Shown: positions 1 to 8,770 of the stretch, one piece after another
Numbering within the stretch: position 1 is the first letter of the stretch
Layout of the letters: the number at the start of each line of letters is the position of its first letter
DNA from: Kitasatospora sp. MAA19
GTDB lineage: Bacteria; Actinomycetota; Actinomycetes; Streptomycetales; Streptomycetaceae
Assembly: GCF_029894125.1 (NCBI RefSeq)
Contig: NZ_JARXYZ010000012.1
Coordinates: 62,001-126,000 of the forward strand
DNA length: 64,000 nt
Reading direction: 5' to 3'
Notes under the pieces: model-generated
The model's input: the letters and a program-made list of their open reading frames with translations, nothing else
Databases searched by the model: none
What the model was told of the DNA's origin: nothing
Translations under genes and position numbers: made by a program

Positions 1-1027
1 TGCAGAGTGCGCCGGAGGCCTGCCAGTTGGAGGGGTCCACCATGATGGCGGGGACGATGGTCTCGCGCGGGAGGTCCTTGTGGCCCTTCAGCCGGTCGAC
101 CATCTGCTGGACGGCGAGTGCGCCGACGTCGGTCCCCTTGATGAGCAGCGCGGCCCGCATCGCGCTGGGCTTGCCGGGCAGCCAGTCCTTGCAGGCGAGG
201 TACGCGCCGATGCCGATGCCGATGACGTTGTCCGGTCCGAAGCCCGCGTCGCTCAGGGCCTTGATTCCGCCTTCCACGTTCTCGTCGTTGCAGCCCCAGA
301 CCACCCAGTGCTTGACGCCGGGGCTGGAGGCGAGGGCGTAGGCGGTTCTGCGGCGGGCGTCCTCGACGGTGTTGGCCGTCCCGACCTTCGTGTTCTTCAG
401 CACCGCACCGGCGTGGACGGAGAACGCGTCCGCCGCCGCGTTCACGCGGTCCCGGCAGACGGGGATGTCGTTGTTCCAGATCGAGAGCATCGAGGTGTCG
501 GCGGTCTTCCAGCCCGCTCTGGCGTACTCGGTGGCCGCGCGTTCGCCGACCGAGGCGCCCATGGTGGCGCCGTTGAACCCGACCCGGGGCACCAGTCCGT
601 TGGGGAAACAAGCGCTGGGATCGGGGTAGTCGGCGCAGATCTGGTCGTCGGTGGAGAGCAGCGGGATGCCGGCCTGGCGGGTGAGGGCGACGAGTTCGGG
701 GCCCACGGACGGGTCGGGCACGACGGCGATGAGGCCGCGCGCCTTCTTGGCGACGGCGGTCCTGGCCTCCTTGAGCGCGCGGTCGCGGTCGTTGCCGAGG
801 TCCACGACGGTCAGGTCGACACCGAGTTCGGCGGCCTTGGCCTTGGCTCCGGCCGCCTCGTCGATGAAGTACCCCTGGTCGCCCTGCTTCTGCAGGAAGG
901 TGATGGCGAGCGGGCCCTGGCTCGTGGTGCCGGGCCCCTCGGCCGAGCACCCGGCCAGCGCCAGGGCGAGGGCGGTCGCACCGGCCGTGGTGAGGGGGGC
1001 GACCCGGCTGCGACGGCGGAAGAACAC
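1..1027 (-). CDS. AraF-like sugar ABC transporter substrate-binding lipoprotein (3' end cut by window)
   Basis: The reverse strand encodes 342 residues from a GTG at 1027, preceded by a GGAG ribosome site. An Arg-rich signal peptide ends in a lipobox, LAGC, with Cys27 as the lipid anchor. The mature part has the periplasmic-binding fold of the L-arabinose/galactose-binding (AraF) family, including the sections GVKHWVVWGCNDE and STDDQIC. It is a clear paralogue of the binding protein at 4738. By that alignment only the last Ser and the stop lie outside the window, so the gene is truncated by the window edge, not broken. It is divergent from the alpha-galactosidase gene, with a perfect palindrome between them. 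It probably delivers a monosaccharide to an ABC importer whose other genes lie to the left. Sugar specificity is inferred from family and neighbours only. Confidence 0.85.
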   Translation of the reverse strand, partial: MFFRRRSRVAPLTTAGATALALALAGCSAEGPGTTSQGPLAITFLQKQGDQGYFIDEAAGAKAKAAELGVDLTVVDLGNDRDRALKEARTAVAKKARGLIAVVPDPSVGPELVALTRQAGIPLLSTDDQICADYPDPSACFPNGLVPRVGFNGATMGASVGERAATEYARAGWKTADTSMLSIWNNDIPVCRDRVNAAADAFSVHAGAVLKNTKVGTANTVEDARRRTAYALASSPGVKHWVVWGCNDENVEGGIKALSDAGFGPDNVIGIGIGAYLACKDWLPGKPSAMRAALLIKGTDVGALAVQQMVDRLKGHKDLPRETIVPAIMVDPSNWQASGALC

Positions 1028-1062
1028 GGAAACGCTCCAAGGGCAGGACAAGAGCCTGAGTG

Positions 1063-1076
1063 TTTGAACGTTCAAA
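1063..1076. promoter_or_regulatory. 14-bp perfect palindrome, LacI-type operator candidate
   Basis: TTTGAACGTTCAAA is self-complementary with a central CG, the usual look of LacI-family operators. It lies 36 bases upstream of the GTG of the leftward binding-protein gene. The 318-base divergent region (1028-1345) otherwise holds a GC hairpin at 1150-1170. It also holds a weak rightward promoter candidate, TTGAGT at 1246 and CAATAT at 1268. No LacI-family gene is in the window; the nearest regulator is a DeoR protein at 3662. Confidence 0.5.
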
Positions 1077-1149
1077 ACACCCAGAACCGAACGGAGTCGA
1101 ACGCGATGGTGACAGGAAACGCCACGTTCACCCGGCGGTCAAGATCTGG

Positions 1150-1170
1150 CGGCCCGCAAGCTGCGGGCCG
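1150..1170. other. GC-rich hairpin in divergent region
   Basis: Nine-base perfect arms, CGGCCCGCA and TGCGGGCCG, flank a three-base loop. It lies between the promoter regions of two divergent sugar genes and could insulate them or act in the 5' leader. The role is unknown. Confidence 0.35.
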
Positions 1171-1345
1171 ATACCCGCTCGTTACGGGCGCATGTCCGAC
1201 GACTTGAGTCGGCCGGGGCGAGCCACTAGCCTGCGCCTGCTTCTGTTGAGTCCTGTGCAGGTTCTGTCAATATCCGACATTACCGAACATCTCGCACCAG
1301 GGGCTCGCTCTGGCATCCCCCACTGCCCTCCACTGTGGAGCACCC

Positions 1346-3439
1346 ATGCGCCTACGCCTGCGCCCATCCCCTCGCGCCCTCGCCGGCGCCCTGCTGTCGC
1401 TCGCCCTGGCGAGCTCGAGCCTCGGTGCCGTCGCGCTGAGCACGGCCACCCCGGCCGCCGCCCTGGACAACGGCACCGCCCGCACCCCGCCGATGGGCTG
1501 GAACTCCTGGAACTCACTCGGTACCAACGTGAGCGAGCAGCAGGTCAAGCAGACCATCGACTTCATGTCCGCCAACGGCCTGGTGGCGGCCGGCTACAAC
1601 ACCGTCACCATCGACGACGGCTGGTCGCTCTGGCACCGCGACGGCCAGACCACCGACCTGGTGCGAACCTCGTACGGTTCGATGCAGCTCTACGACGCCG
1701 CCGGCAACCCGGTCGCCGGCACGGACGGCACCGGCAACGACCCGACCTCCGGCCACCTGATCCCGCGCCCGGACACCTTCCCCTCGCAGACCGTCAACGG
1801 GCAGACCGTCAACGGCATCCAGTACCTGGCCTGGTACGCCCACAGCAAGGGCATGAAGTTCGGCCTGTACGGCACCGACACCTACCTGACCTGCCAGATG
1901 CACCCCGGCAGCCTCGGCCACGAGTCCACGGACGCCGCCGACTTCGTGTCCTGGGGCGTGGACTACGTCAAGTACGACGACTGCCCGTACGGCCCGCAGA
2001 TCGTCGGCCCGGACGGCCACAACTACGGGACCCAGGGCGAGGGCAGGGAACTCACCCAGTCCATGTACGCCCGAGTGCAGACCTTCCAGCGGGCGCTCGA
2101 CGCCGCCTCCGCCGCCCAGGGCAGGCCGAAGGTCGCGCTCAGTGTCTCGGCCCAGCCCGTGCACACCGGCGTGCCGTACCTGCTCAACGCCAGCGACCCG
2201 GCCCGCACCGACCCGGTGATCCGGGCCGCCGGCACCCCGCAGTACCAGTCCCCGGGCTACGCGCCGACCGGCGTCTGGTGCGGGCAGGTCGCCAACCTGT
2301 GCCGGATCGGCGGTGACCGCGCCAGCGACCTGAACGGCGTGCTCTACGGCGGGCAGCTGCAGACCGCGCTGCAGTACCCGGGCAACGTCCGCCCGGGCAG
2401 CTGGAACGACCTGGACATGATGTTCGCCGGCTGGCAGGACGTCTACGGCTCCTGGGGCGTCACCGACACCTGCGCCTGCCACAAGCCGTTCACCGACGAC
2501 GAGTCCCGCACCGAGATGTCCATCCTGTCGATGATGGCCTCGCCGCTCATGTCCGGCGCCGACCTGCGCAACTCCGCCGACGCCCAGCACACCGACGGAG
2601 GCACCACCTGGTCCACCGGCATCACCGCCTCCAGCCTGGCGATCATGAAGAACGCCGACGTCATCCGGATCGACCAGGACGCGCTCGCCAAGCCCGCCAC
2701 CCTGGTCGGCGCCGCGCCCAGCAGCAGCACCGCCCCGGTGATCCTCAAGCGCCAACTCGCGGGCGGCGACACGGCCGTCCTGCTGGTGAACCAGGACCCG
2801 AACAACTGGCAGACGATCGGCAGCAGCCTCGCCTCGCTCGGCCTGACCGGCAACGGCTACACGTACAAGGACCTGTGGACCGGCGCCACCGGCACGGTCG
2901 CCGCAGGCGGCACGGTCGGCGGCACCTGGGTCGCCGCGCACGGCGTCGCGATGTTCCGGCTCACCCCGCAGGCCGCCCCGGTGACGGCGGTGATCGGTGA
3001 CGGCACGTACCACGGGATCGGCGCGGGCGGCACCGGCGGCGAGGCCCTGGAGGTCCAGGGCACCTGCAGCGCGGCGGACGGTGCGATCGTCGACGTCAAC
3101 ACGTGGTGGAACACGCACACCTCGGAGCAGTGGAAGTTCGCGGCGAACGCCGACGGCACGGTGCACGTCACCGACAACTGCGACACCGGCACGCAGGTCC
3201 ACGGCACCCTCACCGCACCCGGCTCGGCCGGCGCGGCGGCGTACGTGACCAACGGCTACGACCCGAACAACGCCTACCAGAAGTGGCGGGTCGTCCAGAA
3301 CGCCACCACCGGCGCGCTGACCGTCACCAACGTCGCCACCGGCCTGGTGCTGGACTCCCCGCACTCGGCGGCCACCTCCGCGGTGGTCACGGACCAGCCC
3401 AACTCCGCTGCGGGGCAGGCCTGGACGATCCTGTCCTGA
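1346..3439 (+). CDS. Secreted GH27 alpha-galactosidase with C-terminal ricin-type lectin domain
   Basis: This 697-aa secreted enzyme should hydrolyse terminal alpha-galactosides outside the cell. A signal peptide covers about residues 1-39 (Arg-rich start, hydrophobic core, cleavage near AAA). The GH27 barrel follows, opening with TPPMGWNSWNS. The nucleophile motif is YVKYDDC with Asp211; the Arg-x-x-x-Asp acid/base motif is RIGGD with Asp324; SWNDLDMM is also typical of the family. A beta-sandwich domain comes next. From about residue 550 to the end, repeated QW-type sections (SEQWKF, YQKWRV, GQAWTI) indicate a ricin B/CBM13-like sugar-binding trefoil. A strong hairpin terminator follows the stop. 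Neighbouring binding proteins suggest that the released galactose is imported. Melibiose- versus galactomannan-type substrate preference cannot be read from the sequence. Confidence 0.93.
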   Translation: MRLRLRPSPRALAGALLSLALASSSLGAVALSTATPAAALDNGTARTPPMGWNSWNSLGTNVSEQQVKQTIDFMSANGLVAAGYNTVTIDDGWSLWHRDGQTTDLVRTSYGSMQLYDAAGNPVAGTDGTGNDPTSGHLIPRPDTFPSQTVNGQTVNGIQYLAWYAHSKGMKFGLYGTDTYLTCQMHPGSLGHESTDAADFVSWGVDYVKYDDCPYGPQIVGPDGHNYGTQGEGRELTQSMYARVQTFQRALDAASAAQGRPKVALSVSAQPVHTGVPYLLNASDPARTDPVIRAAGTPQYQSPGYAPTGVWCGQVANLCRIGGDRASDLNGVLYGGQLQTALQYPGNVRPGSWNDLDMMFAGWQDVYGSWGVTDTCACHKPFTDDESRTEMSILSMMASPLMSGADLRNSADAQHTDGGTTWSTGITASSLAIMKNADVIRIDQDALAKPATLVGAAPSSSTAPVILKRQLAGGDTAVLLVNQDPNNWQTIGSSLASLGLTGNGYTYKDLWTGATGTVAAGGTVGGTWVAAHGVAMFRLTPQAAPVTAVIGDGTYHGIGAGGTGGEALEVQGTCSAADGAIVDVNTWWNTHTSEQWKFAANADGTVHVTDNCDTGTQVHGTLTAPGSAGAAAYVTNGYDPNNAYQKWRVVQNATTGALTVTNVATGLVLDSPHSAATSAVVTDQPNSAAGQAWTILS

Positions 3440-3463
3440 CCCGACACCGCCACCGTCCACACC

Positions 3464-3503
3464 CCGCTGGGTGGGCCCGGCCCCGGTCGTGTCCACCCAG
3501 CGG
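3464..3503 (+). terminator. Terminator after alpha-galactosidase gene
   Basis: Perfect 11-base arms (CCGCTGGGTGG at 3464, CCACCCAGCGG at 3493) enclose an 18-base loop, 24 bases after the stop. A second small hairpin (ACGGGT/ACCCGT, 3506-3522) follows. There is no T-tract, as is common in streptomycetes. Confidence 0.75.
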
Positions 3504-3556
3504 TCACGGGTCGACCACCCGTCGAGCACCAGGAGAAGGACAACGACTCGCACACG

Positions 3557-3562
3557 TATAGT
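3557..3562 (+). promoter_or_regulatory. Candidate -10 box of the DeoR regulator gene
   Basis: TATAGT is an isolated AT-rich hexamer about 100 bases upstream of the DeoR start and matches the TAnnnT -10 pattern. No good -35 lies 17 bases upstream, so activator dependence or a long leader is possible. Confidence 0.35.
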
Positions 3563-3661
3563 CACAAGTTCCACCACCAACAGACGCACCCGAACGGTCG
3601 GGCCGTCGGGCCGTGCCGCCTGCGGACCGGCCGCGTCCGCGTGCGTACCTAGGAGTGCCAC

Positions 3662-4468
3662 GTGACTGACAACGCACAGCTGCTGGCGCGGCAGCGGCGC
3701 GAGATGATCCTCGAACGGCTCCGGCAGCGCGGCGGGGTGCGGGTCAACGAACTCACCCGCGAGCTGGGCGTCTCGGACATGACCATCCGCCGGGACCTGG
3801 ACGCCCTGGCCCGGCAGGGACTGCTGGACAAGGTGCACGGCGGTGCCGTCCCGGCCGGCGCCCCGAGCAGCCAGGAGCCGGGCTTCGAGGCGAAGTCGTC
3901 CTGGCAGCTGTCGGCCAAGCAGGCGATCGCCCGGGCCGCCGCCGAACTGGTCCTGCCCGGAATGGCCGTGGGCCTGGGCGCGGGCACGACCACGCACGCC
4001 GTCGCCCGGGAGCTGGCGTCGGTGGACGGGCTGACCGTGGTGACCAACTCCCTGCGGATCGCCGAGGTGTTCGAGCAGGTCGGCCCGGGGGCGGGGGTCG
4101 GGACCACCGTGCTGCGCACCGGCGGGATCCGCACGCCCTCCGACGCCCTGGTGGGCCCGCTCGCCGACCAGGCGATCCGCTCACTGCACGTCAACGTGCT
4201 CTTCCTGGGCTGCCACGGCATCTCCGTGGAGGCCGGGCTGACCTCGCCCAATCTCGCCGAGGCGGAGACCGATCGGGCGTTCATCGGCTCCGCGCGCCGG
4301 GTGGTCGTGGTCGCGGACAACACCAAGTGGGACACCGTCGGACTGGCCACCTTCGCAACCCTGGACCAGGTCGACGTGCTGGTCACCGACGACGGGCTGT
4401 CCGCCGAGCGCCGGACCGCCGCGGGCGAGCGGGTGGGCGAGGTGATCGTGGCGGAGGCCGTCAACTGA
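3662..4468 (+). CDS. DeoR-family transcriptional regulator of sugar genes
   Basis: A 268-aa DeoR/GlpR-type regulator. The N-terminal winged helix (about residues 8-57) contains NELTRELGVSDMTIRRDLD and ends in the family signature KVHGG. The C-terminal DeoR effector domain (about 75-250) has the sugar-phosphate isomerase-like fold, with GLGAGTTTHAV and VVVVADNTKWD sections. GTG is chosen as start because AGGAG lies six bases upstream. It sits between the alpha-galactosidase gene and the ABC import operon, all on one strand, so it most likely represses them and is relieved by a phosphorylated sugar. Operator and effector are inferred. Confidence 0.9.
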   Translation: MTDNAQLLARQRREMILERLRQRGGVRVNELTRELGVSDMTIRRDLDALARQGLLDKVHGGAVPAGAPSSQEPGFEAKSSWQLSAKQAIARAAAELVLPGMAVGLGAGTTTHAVARELASVDGLTVVTNSLRIAEVFEQVGPGAGVGTTVLRTGGIRTPSDALVGPLADQAIRSLHVNVLFLGCHGISVEAGLTSPNLAEAETDRAFIGSARRVVVVADNTKWDTVGLATFATLDQVDVLVTDDGLSAERRTAAGERVGEVIVAEAVN

Positions 4469-4650
4469 TCATCGCATGAAGGAAGTTGGGAAATCGACTC
4501 CAGGCCGGGAGAGCGGGTGGGGCGGAGCCGCATAGCTCCGATGGATAACGGGAACGTCTCGAATTGACGCGAGCGCAACGAAGGCTCTTGACGAACGCCC
4601 GGCTGGGGAGTTTCCTGTGCGAGCACGTTGGATCAAGTTCGGTTCTGATC

Positions 4651-4669
4651 GATTGTGTTTGATTCAATC
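4651..4669. promoter_or_regulatory. Inverted repeat upstream of sugar ABC operon
   Basis: GATTG and CAATC arms enclose TGTTTGATT in the 269-base leader (4469-4737) of the ABC operon. A looser GATCA/TGATC pair lies just upstream (4631-4650), as does TTGACG at 4588. The repeats lie 70-110 bases before the ATG, a plausible place for DeoR binding. I see no sharp -10. Confidence 0.35.
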
Positions 4670-4737
4670 CGTGCCAGTTCCGCGGGATCCGCCGCGGGAT
4701 CTTCTCCCACCCTCTTCTCCTTACCGGGAGCTTTTGC

Positions 4738-5787
4738 ATGTTCATGCGTCGTCGTAGTCGGGTTCTGTCGGTCGCCCTGCTGGGCTGTGTGTCCCTCGTG
4801 GGCGCGGTGGGGTGCTCGACGGGTCAGCAGTCCTCGTCGGGTGCGGGTGACACCGCAAAGGTCGACGGCAAGGTGTCGCTGACGTACCTGCAGAAGCAGG
4901 GGGACCAGGAGTACTTCGTCGGCGAGGCGGCGGGCGCGAAGGCGAAGGCGGCGGAGCTGGGGGTGGACCTGAAGGTCGTGAACCTGGGCAACGACGCCAA
5001 CAAGACGGTCGGCGAGGTGCAGTCGGCGATCGCCCGCAAGAGCAACGGGCTGATCGTGGTCGTGCCGGACCCGGCGGTGGGCCCGCAGGTCGTGCAGACC
5101 GCAAAGGACGCCAAGGTCGCCCTCCTCACCTCCGACGACCAGATCTGCGCCTCCGGCCCGGCCCCGGGCGCCTGTGCGAAGGGTGATCTGGTCGCCCGGG
5201 TCGGGTTCAGCGGCGAGCAGATGGGTGGAGAGGTCGGCAAGCGGGCCGCCGCCGAGTACAAGAAGGCCGGCTGGAACGCGGCCGACACCCGGATCATCTC
5301 CGCTTGGAAGCAGGACGTCACCGTCTGCGGCGACCGCGTCAAGGCCGCCAAGGACGCCTTCGCCCAGGCCGCGGGCGACGGGGTGAAGAACATCGACGTC
5401 GCCACCGACAACACCCCCACCGGCGCCCAGGACAAGACCGCCGCCACCCTGACCGCCAACCCCGGCGTCAAGCACTGGATCGTCTGGGGCTGCAACGACG
5501 AGAACGTCCAGGGATCCGTCACCGCCCTGCAGAACGCCGGCGTCAGCCCCGACGACATCGCCGGCGTCGGCCTCGGCGCCTACCTCGCCTGCAAGGACTG
5601 GACCAGCGGCAAGCCCACCGGCATGAAGGCCGCGCTCTTCATCAACGGCAAGGACGTCGGCGCACTGGCCGTCCAGACCATGTACGACAAGCTCAAGAAC
5701 AGCAAGGACTTCCCCGCCGAGGCCTTCGCCCCCACCACCATGGTCGACGCCGCCACCTGGCAGGCCACCGGAATGACCTGCAGCTGA
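4738..5787 (+). CDS. AraF-like sugar ABC transporter substrate-binding lipoprotein
   Basis: This 349-aa lipoprotein binds a monosaccharide at the outer face of the membrane. The signal peptide starts MFMRRRSR and ends in lipobox VGAVGC with Cys26. The mature domain carries AraF-family landmarks: LTYLQKQGDQEYF near the N-terminus, TSDDQIC, and GVKHWIVWGCNDEN before the last lobe. GGGAG lies seven bases upstream of the first ATG; a second in-frame ATG two codons later is possible. It is the first gene of a three-gene import operon with an ATPase and a permease. It is closely related to the protein at the left edge, which suggests a duplication with divergent specificity. L-arabinose or D-galactose are the likeliest ligands by family. 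Confidence 0.92.
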   Translation: MFMRRRSRVLSVALLGCVSLVGAVGCSTGQQSSSGAGDTAKVDGKVSLTYLQKQGDQEYFVGEAAGAKAKAAELGVDLKVVNLGNDANKTVGEVQSAIARKSNGLIVVVPDPAVGPQVVQTAKDAKVALLTSDDQICASGPAPGACAKGDLVARVGFSGEQMGGEVGKRAAAEYKKAGWNAADTRIISAWKQDVTVCGDRVKAAKDAFAQAAGDGVKNIDVATDNTPTGAQDKTAATLTANPGVKHWIVWGCNDENVQGSVTALQNAGVSPDDIAGVGLGAYLACKDWTSGKPTGMKAALFINGKDVGALAVQTMYDKLKNSKDFPAEAFAPTTMVDAATWQATGMTCS

Positions 5788-5834
5788 CGGTCCCGCACCA
5801 GAACCGTCCGATCCGCACCTCCAGCGAGGCACAC

Positions 5835-7430
5835 ATGACCGCACCCGAGTCCCCGCCCGGCGCCGGACCGTCCCCGCAACCCGCCCTCGGCCTGGCCGCC
5901 GAGAACGTCGGCAAGACCTTCGGCAGCGTCCGGGCCCTGCACGGCGTCACCGTCGCCTTCCCGCCCGGGCAGGTCACCGCCCTGATGGGCGAGAACGGCG
6001 CGGGGAAGTCGACCCTGCTGCGCATCCTGAGCGGCGATCACCGCCCCACCGAGGGCGAGGTCCTGCTCGACGGCGTCCCCCTCGACCTCTCCTCGCCGAC
6101 CGACGCGCGCCGCGCGGGCATCCGGATCATCCCCCAGGAGCCGGAGATCATCCCGCACGTGTCGGTCGCCGAGAACGTCTACGCCGGCAGCCTCCCGCGT
6201 CGAGCCGGCCGCCGCCTCGACCGCGCTGAACTACGCCGCAGGATCACCGCCGATCTCGCCGCACTCGGCTTCGACCAGGTCCTCGACCCTGACCTGCTCG
6301 GATCCGAACTCACGGCCGCACAGCGCCAGTTGGTCGAGATCATGCGGGCGATCACGGGCACCGTACCGCCCCGGGCGATCGCCTTCGACGAGCCCACCTC
6401 CTCCCTCTCCGAGAACGAGGTGGAGGCGCTGTTCGCCCTGATCGGCCGGCTGCGCGACCAGGGCATCGCGATCGTCTACGTCTCGCACCGGATGAAGGAG
6501 ATCTTCCGGCTCGCCGACCGGATCGCCGTCCTGCGCGACGGCACCCTCACCGGCGTCCTGCCCGCCGCCGAGACCGACGAGCGCGAGCTGGTCCGGCTGA
6601 TGGTCGGCCGAGACCTGGCCGGCCTGTTCGTCCGTCAGGACGTCGCCACCGACCGGGTGGTGCTGGATGTCCGCGGCCTCACCACCGACGACGTGCACGA
6701 CGTCAGCCTCCAGGTCCGGGCCGGCGAGGTGGTCGCCCTCGCCGGGCTGATCGGCGCCGGCCGGTCCGAACTGGCCCTCGCCCTCGCCGGCGACGCGCCG
6801 GTCCGCTCCGGCGAGATCCTCCTCGGCGGCCGGGCGGTGCGACTGCGCTCCCCCAAGGACGCGATCCGGGCCGGCCTGGGTCTCGCCCCCGAGGAGCGCA
6901 AGGCCCAGGCGCTGTTCCTGCACCGCTCCATCCGGGACAACACCTCCCTGGTCAGCCTCGACCGGCTGCGCCGCCGACGCTTCGTCAAGCGCACCGCCGA
7001 GAAGCAGCTCGCCCAGGAGTACGCGGACCGGCTGCGGGTGCGCGCCCCCTCGATCGAGACAGAGGTCCGCACGCTCTCCGGCGGCAACCAGCAGAAGGTG
7101 GTGCTCGCCCGCTGGCTCGCCCGCCGCCCCGAGCTGCTGATCCTGGACGAACCGACCCGCGGCGTCGACATCGGCGCCAAGGCCGAGATCTACCAGATCA
7201 TCGCCGACCTGGCCCGCGACGGCGTCGCCGTCCTGGTGATCTCCTCCGAACTGCCCGAGGTCCTCGGCCTGGCCGACCGGATCCTCGTCATGCAGAACGG
7301 CCGGGTCACCGGCGAGCTCGGCCGCGCCGAGGCCTCCGAGGAGGTCGTCCTCGCCCTGGCCATGACGGACGACCTCGCCACCGGCCCCCGTACCACCGAC
7401 ACCGACGCCACCACCGGAGTTGCCCGATGA
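5835..7430 (+). CDS. Sugar ABC transporter ATPase, two fused nucleotide-binding domains
   Basis: A 531-aa AraG/MglA/RbsA-type ATPase that powers sugar uptake. Domain 1 (about residues 20-245) has Walker A GENGAGKS, a degenerate signature LTAAQRQ and Walker B AIAFDEPTSSL. Domain 2 (about 270-510) has the family's usual degenerate P-loop GLIGAGRSE, the signature LSGGNQQK and Walker B LLILDEPTRG. ATG at 5835 is preceded by GAGG; the reading frame is open much further upstream, but that part overlaps the binding-protein gene in another frame. The stop overlaps the permease start by four bases (ATGA), so the two are translationally coupled. Confidence 0.94.
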   Translation: MTAPESPPGAGPSPQPALGLAAENVGKTFGSVRALHGVTVAFPPGQVTALMGENGAGKSTLLRILSGDHRPTEGEVLLDGVPLDLSSPTDARRAGIRIIPQEPEIIPHVSVAENVYAGSLPRRAGRRLDRAELRRRITADLAALGFDQVLDPDLLGSELTAAQRQLVEIMRAITGTVPPRAIAFDEPTSSLSENEVEALFALIGRLRDQGIAIVYVSHRMKEIFRLADRIAVLRDGTLTGVLPAAETDERELVRLMVGRDLAGLFVRQDVATDRVVLDVRGLTTDDVHDVSLQVRAGEVVALAGLIGAGRSELALALAGDAPVRSGEILLGGRAVRLRSPKDAIRAGLGLAPEERKAQALFLHRSIRDNTSLVSLDRLRRRRFVKRTAEKQLAQEYADRLRVRAPSIETEVRTLSGGNQQKVVLARWLARRPELLILDEPTRGVDIGAKAEIYQIIADLARDGVAVLVISSELPEVLGLADRILVMQNGRVTGELGRAEASEEVVLALAMTDDLATGPRTTDTDATTGVAR

Positions 7431-8467
7431 CCACCCCCTCCGCCACCGCCGACCAGCGGCCGCAGGCCCCGGCCGGGCGCGCGCGGCCGACTGGTCCGCG
7501 GGCGCTGCTCGACGCCGTCGGTGGCCAGAACCTCATCCTGCTGCTGGCCCTCGCGGCTGTGCTCGCCCTGTTCGGCTCGCTCAACCTCAACTACCTGAGC
7601 TGGAACAACATCCAGGTGATCGCCGAGGCGGCGACCATCGCCGGGCTGCTCGCCGTGGTCCAGACGGTGGTGATCATCTGCGGCGGCCTGGACATCTCGG
7701 TGGGCTCCCAAGCCGGCCTCGCCTCCGTGGTGAGCGCGATGGTGTTCACCTCCACCGGCTCCAGCGCGCTGCTCGGCATGGGCGCGGCCGTGCTGGTCGG
7801 CGCCGCCGTCGGCCTGCTCAACGGTGCCGTGATCATCTACGGCCGGGTCAACCCGACCATCGCCACCCTGGCCGGACTGGCCGCGTACAAGGGCGTCGCC
7901 CAGCTGATCTCCGACGGACGCGCCCAGGGCTACGTGCTCGGCGACCCGCTGTTCGTCTTCCTCAGCCGCGGCAGGATCGCCGGCCTGCCGACGATGGTGT
8001 GGATCCTCCTCCTGATCGCCGCCGCCGTGCACGTCCTGCTCACGTACACCGACATCGGGCGCAACATCTACGCCCTCGGCGGCAACGACACCGCCGCGCG
8101 ACTGGCCGGCATCAACCTCAACAAGTACCTGCTCTCGGTGTACGCGCTCACCGGCATGGTCGCGGCCGTCGCCGGCGTCCTGCTCACCGCGCGCACCGGC
8201 TCCGGACAGCCCACCTCCGGCAGCGAGGGCCTGGAACTCCAGGCCATCACCGCCGCCGCCCTCGGCGGCTGCGCCCTCAAGGGCGGCAAGGGCGGTATCG
8301 GCGGCACCCTGCTGGCCGTCGCCCTGCTCGGAGCCCTGCAGAACGGCCTCACCGTCCAGGGCATCAACACCTTCTGGCAGAACGTCGCCCAGGGACTCCT
8401 GCTGGTCGCCGCCGTGGTCATCCAGCAGCGGCGCGGACGCGAGCGGGCCGTCGGCCTGCCAGCCTAA
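7427..8467 (+). CDS. Sugar ABC transporter permease (AraH/RbsC type)
   Basis: A 346-aa integral membrane permease of the BPD_transp_2 family with roughly ten hydrophobic segments. Landmarks are ICGGLDISVGS in the second third and ITAAALGGCALKGGKGG near the C-terminus, both typical of ribose/arabinose/galactose permeases. It should form the membrane channel with the ATPase encoded just upstream, with which it overlaps by four bases, and with the binding protein at 4738. The operon is closed by a strong hairpin at 8541. Confidence 0.93.
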   Translation: MTTPSATADQRPQAPAGRARPTGPRALLDAVGGQNLILLLALAAVLALFGSLNLNYLSWNNIQVIAEAATIAGLLAVVQTVVIICGGLDISVGSQAGLASVVSAMVFTSTGSSALLGMGAAVLVGAAVGLLNGAVIIYGRVNPTIATLAGLAAYKGVAQLISDGRAQGYVLGDPLFVFLSRGRIAGLPTMVWILLLIAAAVHVLLTYTDIGRNIYALGGNDTAARLAGINLNKYLLSVYALTGMVAAVAGVLLTARTGSGQPTSGSEGLELQAITAAALGGCALKGGKGGIGGTLLAVALLGALQNGLTVQGINTFWQNVAQGLLLVAAVVIQQRRGRERAVGLPA

Positions 8468-8540
8468 GGAGTCTCCGACAGTCCGCGCCGGGCGAGCGAC
8501 GCCGGGCGCGAAGTGTCGGACACGCCCCAGCCACCCCCCT

Positions 8541-8576
8541 GGAGGCCGCCTCCGCCCCCCACCGGAGGCGGCCTCC
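8541..8576 (+). terminator. Terminator of the sugar ABC operon
   Basis: Perfect 14-base arms (GGAGGCCGCCTCCG and its complement) enclose an eight-base loop, 74 bases after the permease stop. A weaker TCCGACA/TGTCGGA pair (8474-8520) precedes it. The 303 bases between the permease and the MFS gene hold these hairpins and no convincing gene. Confidence 0.8.
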
Positions 8577-8770
8577 GCCATGGGCGCCGCCGACCTCCAC
8601 GTGGACAGTGACGTGCCCAGCGGCGGCGGCCTGTCTCCTTCGCGGCACTGGAGGCCGCAGTCGCCCCGCTGCCGGTGCCCACCGCCTGCGCTGAGCCCGC
8701 GCCGTCCGGTGCGGCGTGCGGCCGCTCATGCGCCGCGCCGGACGGCGCGCCCGACCCCGATGGAGCAGAC

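Noticed and set aside
80..1207. Plus-strand open frame at the left edge
   Set aside because: It is the antisense of the AraF-like binding protein, whose real frame runs off the window and is confirmed by similarity to the paralogue at 4738.
1514..3997. Long minus-strand open frame antisense to the alpha-galactosidase gene
   Set aside because: It mirrors the codon bias of the real gene (Gly/Arg/Val-rich, no domain). Similar long antisense frames lie over 14717-17911, 18720-22160, 27595-31491 and 31720-34119.
5304..5834. Upstream extension of the sugar ABC ATPase
   Set aside because: This part of the frame overlaps the binding-protein gene, is Arg-rich, and the ATG at 5835 has a good ribosome site and begins the family sequence.
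8675..8770. Upstream extension of the MFS transporter
   Set aside because: It encodes a Cys/Pro-rich stretch unlike any MFS N-terminus, while GTG 8771 has GGAG and leads directly into helix 1.
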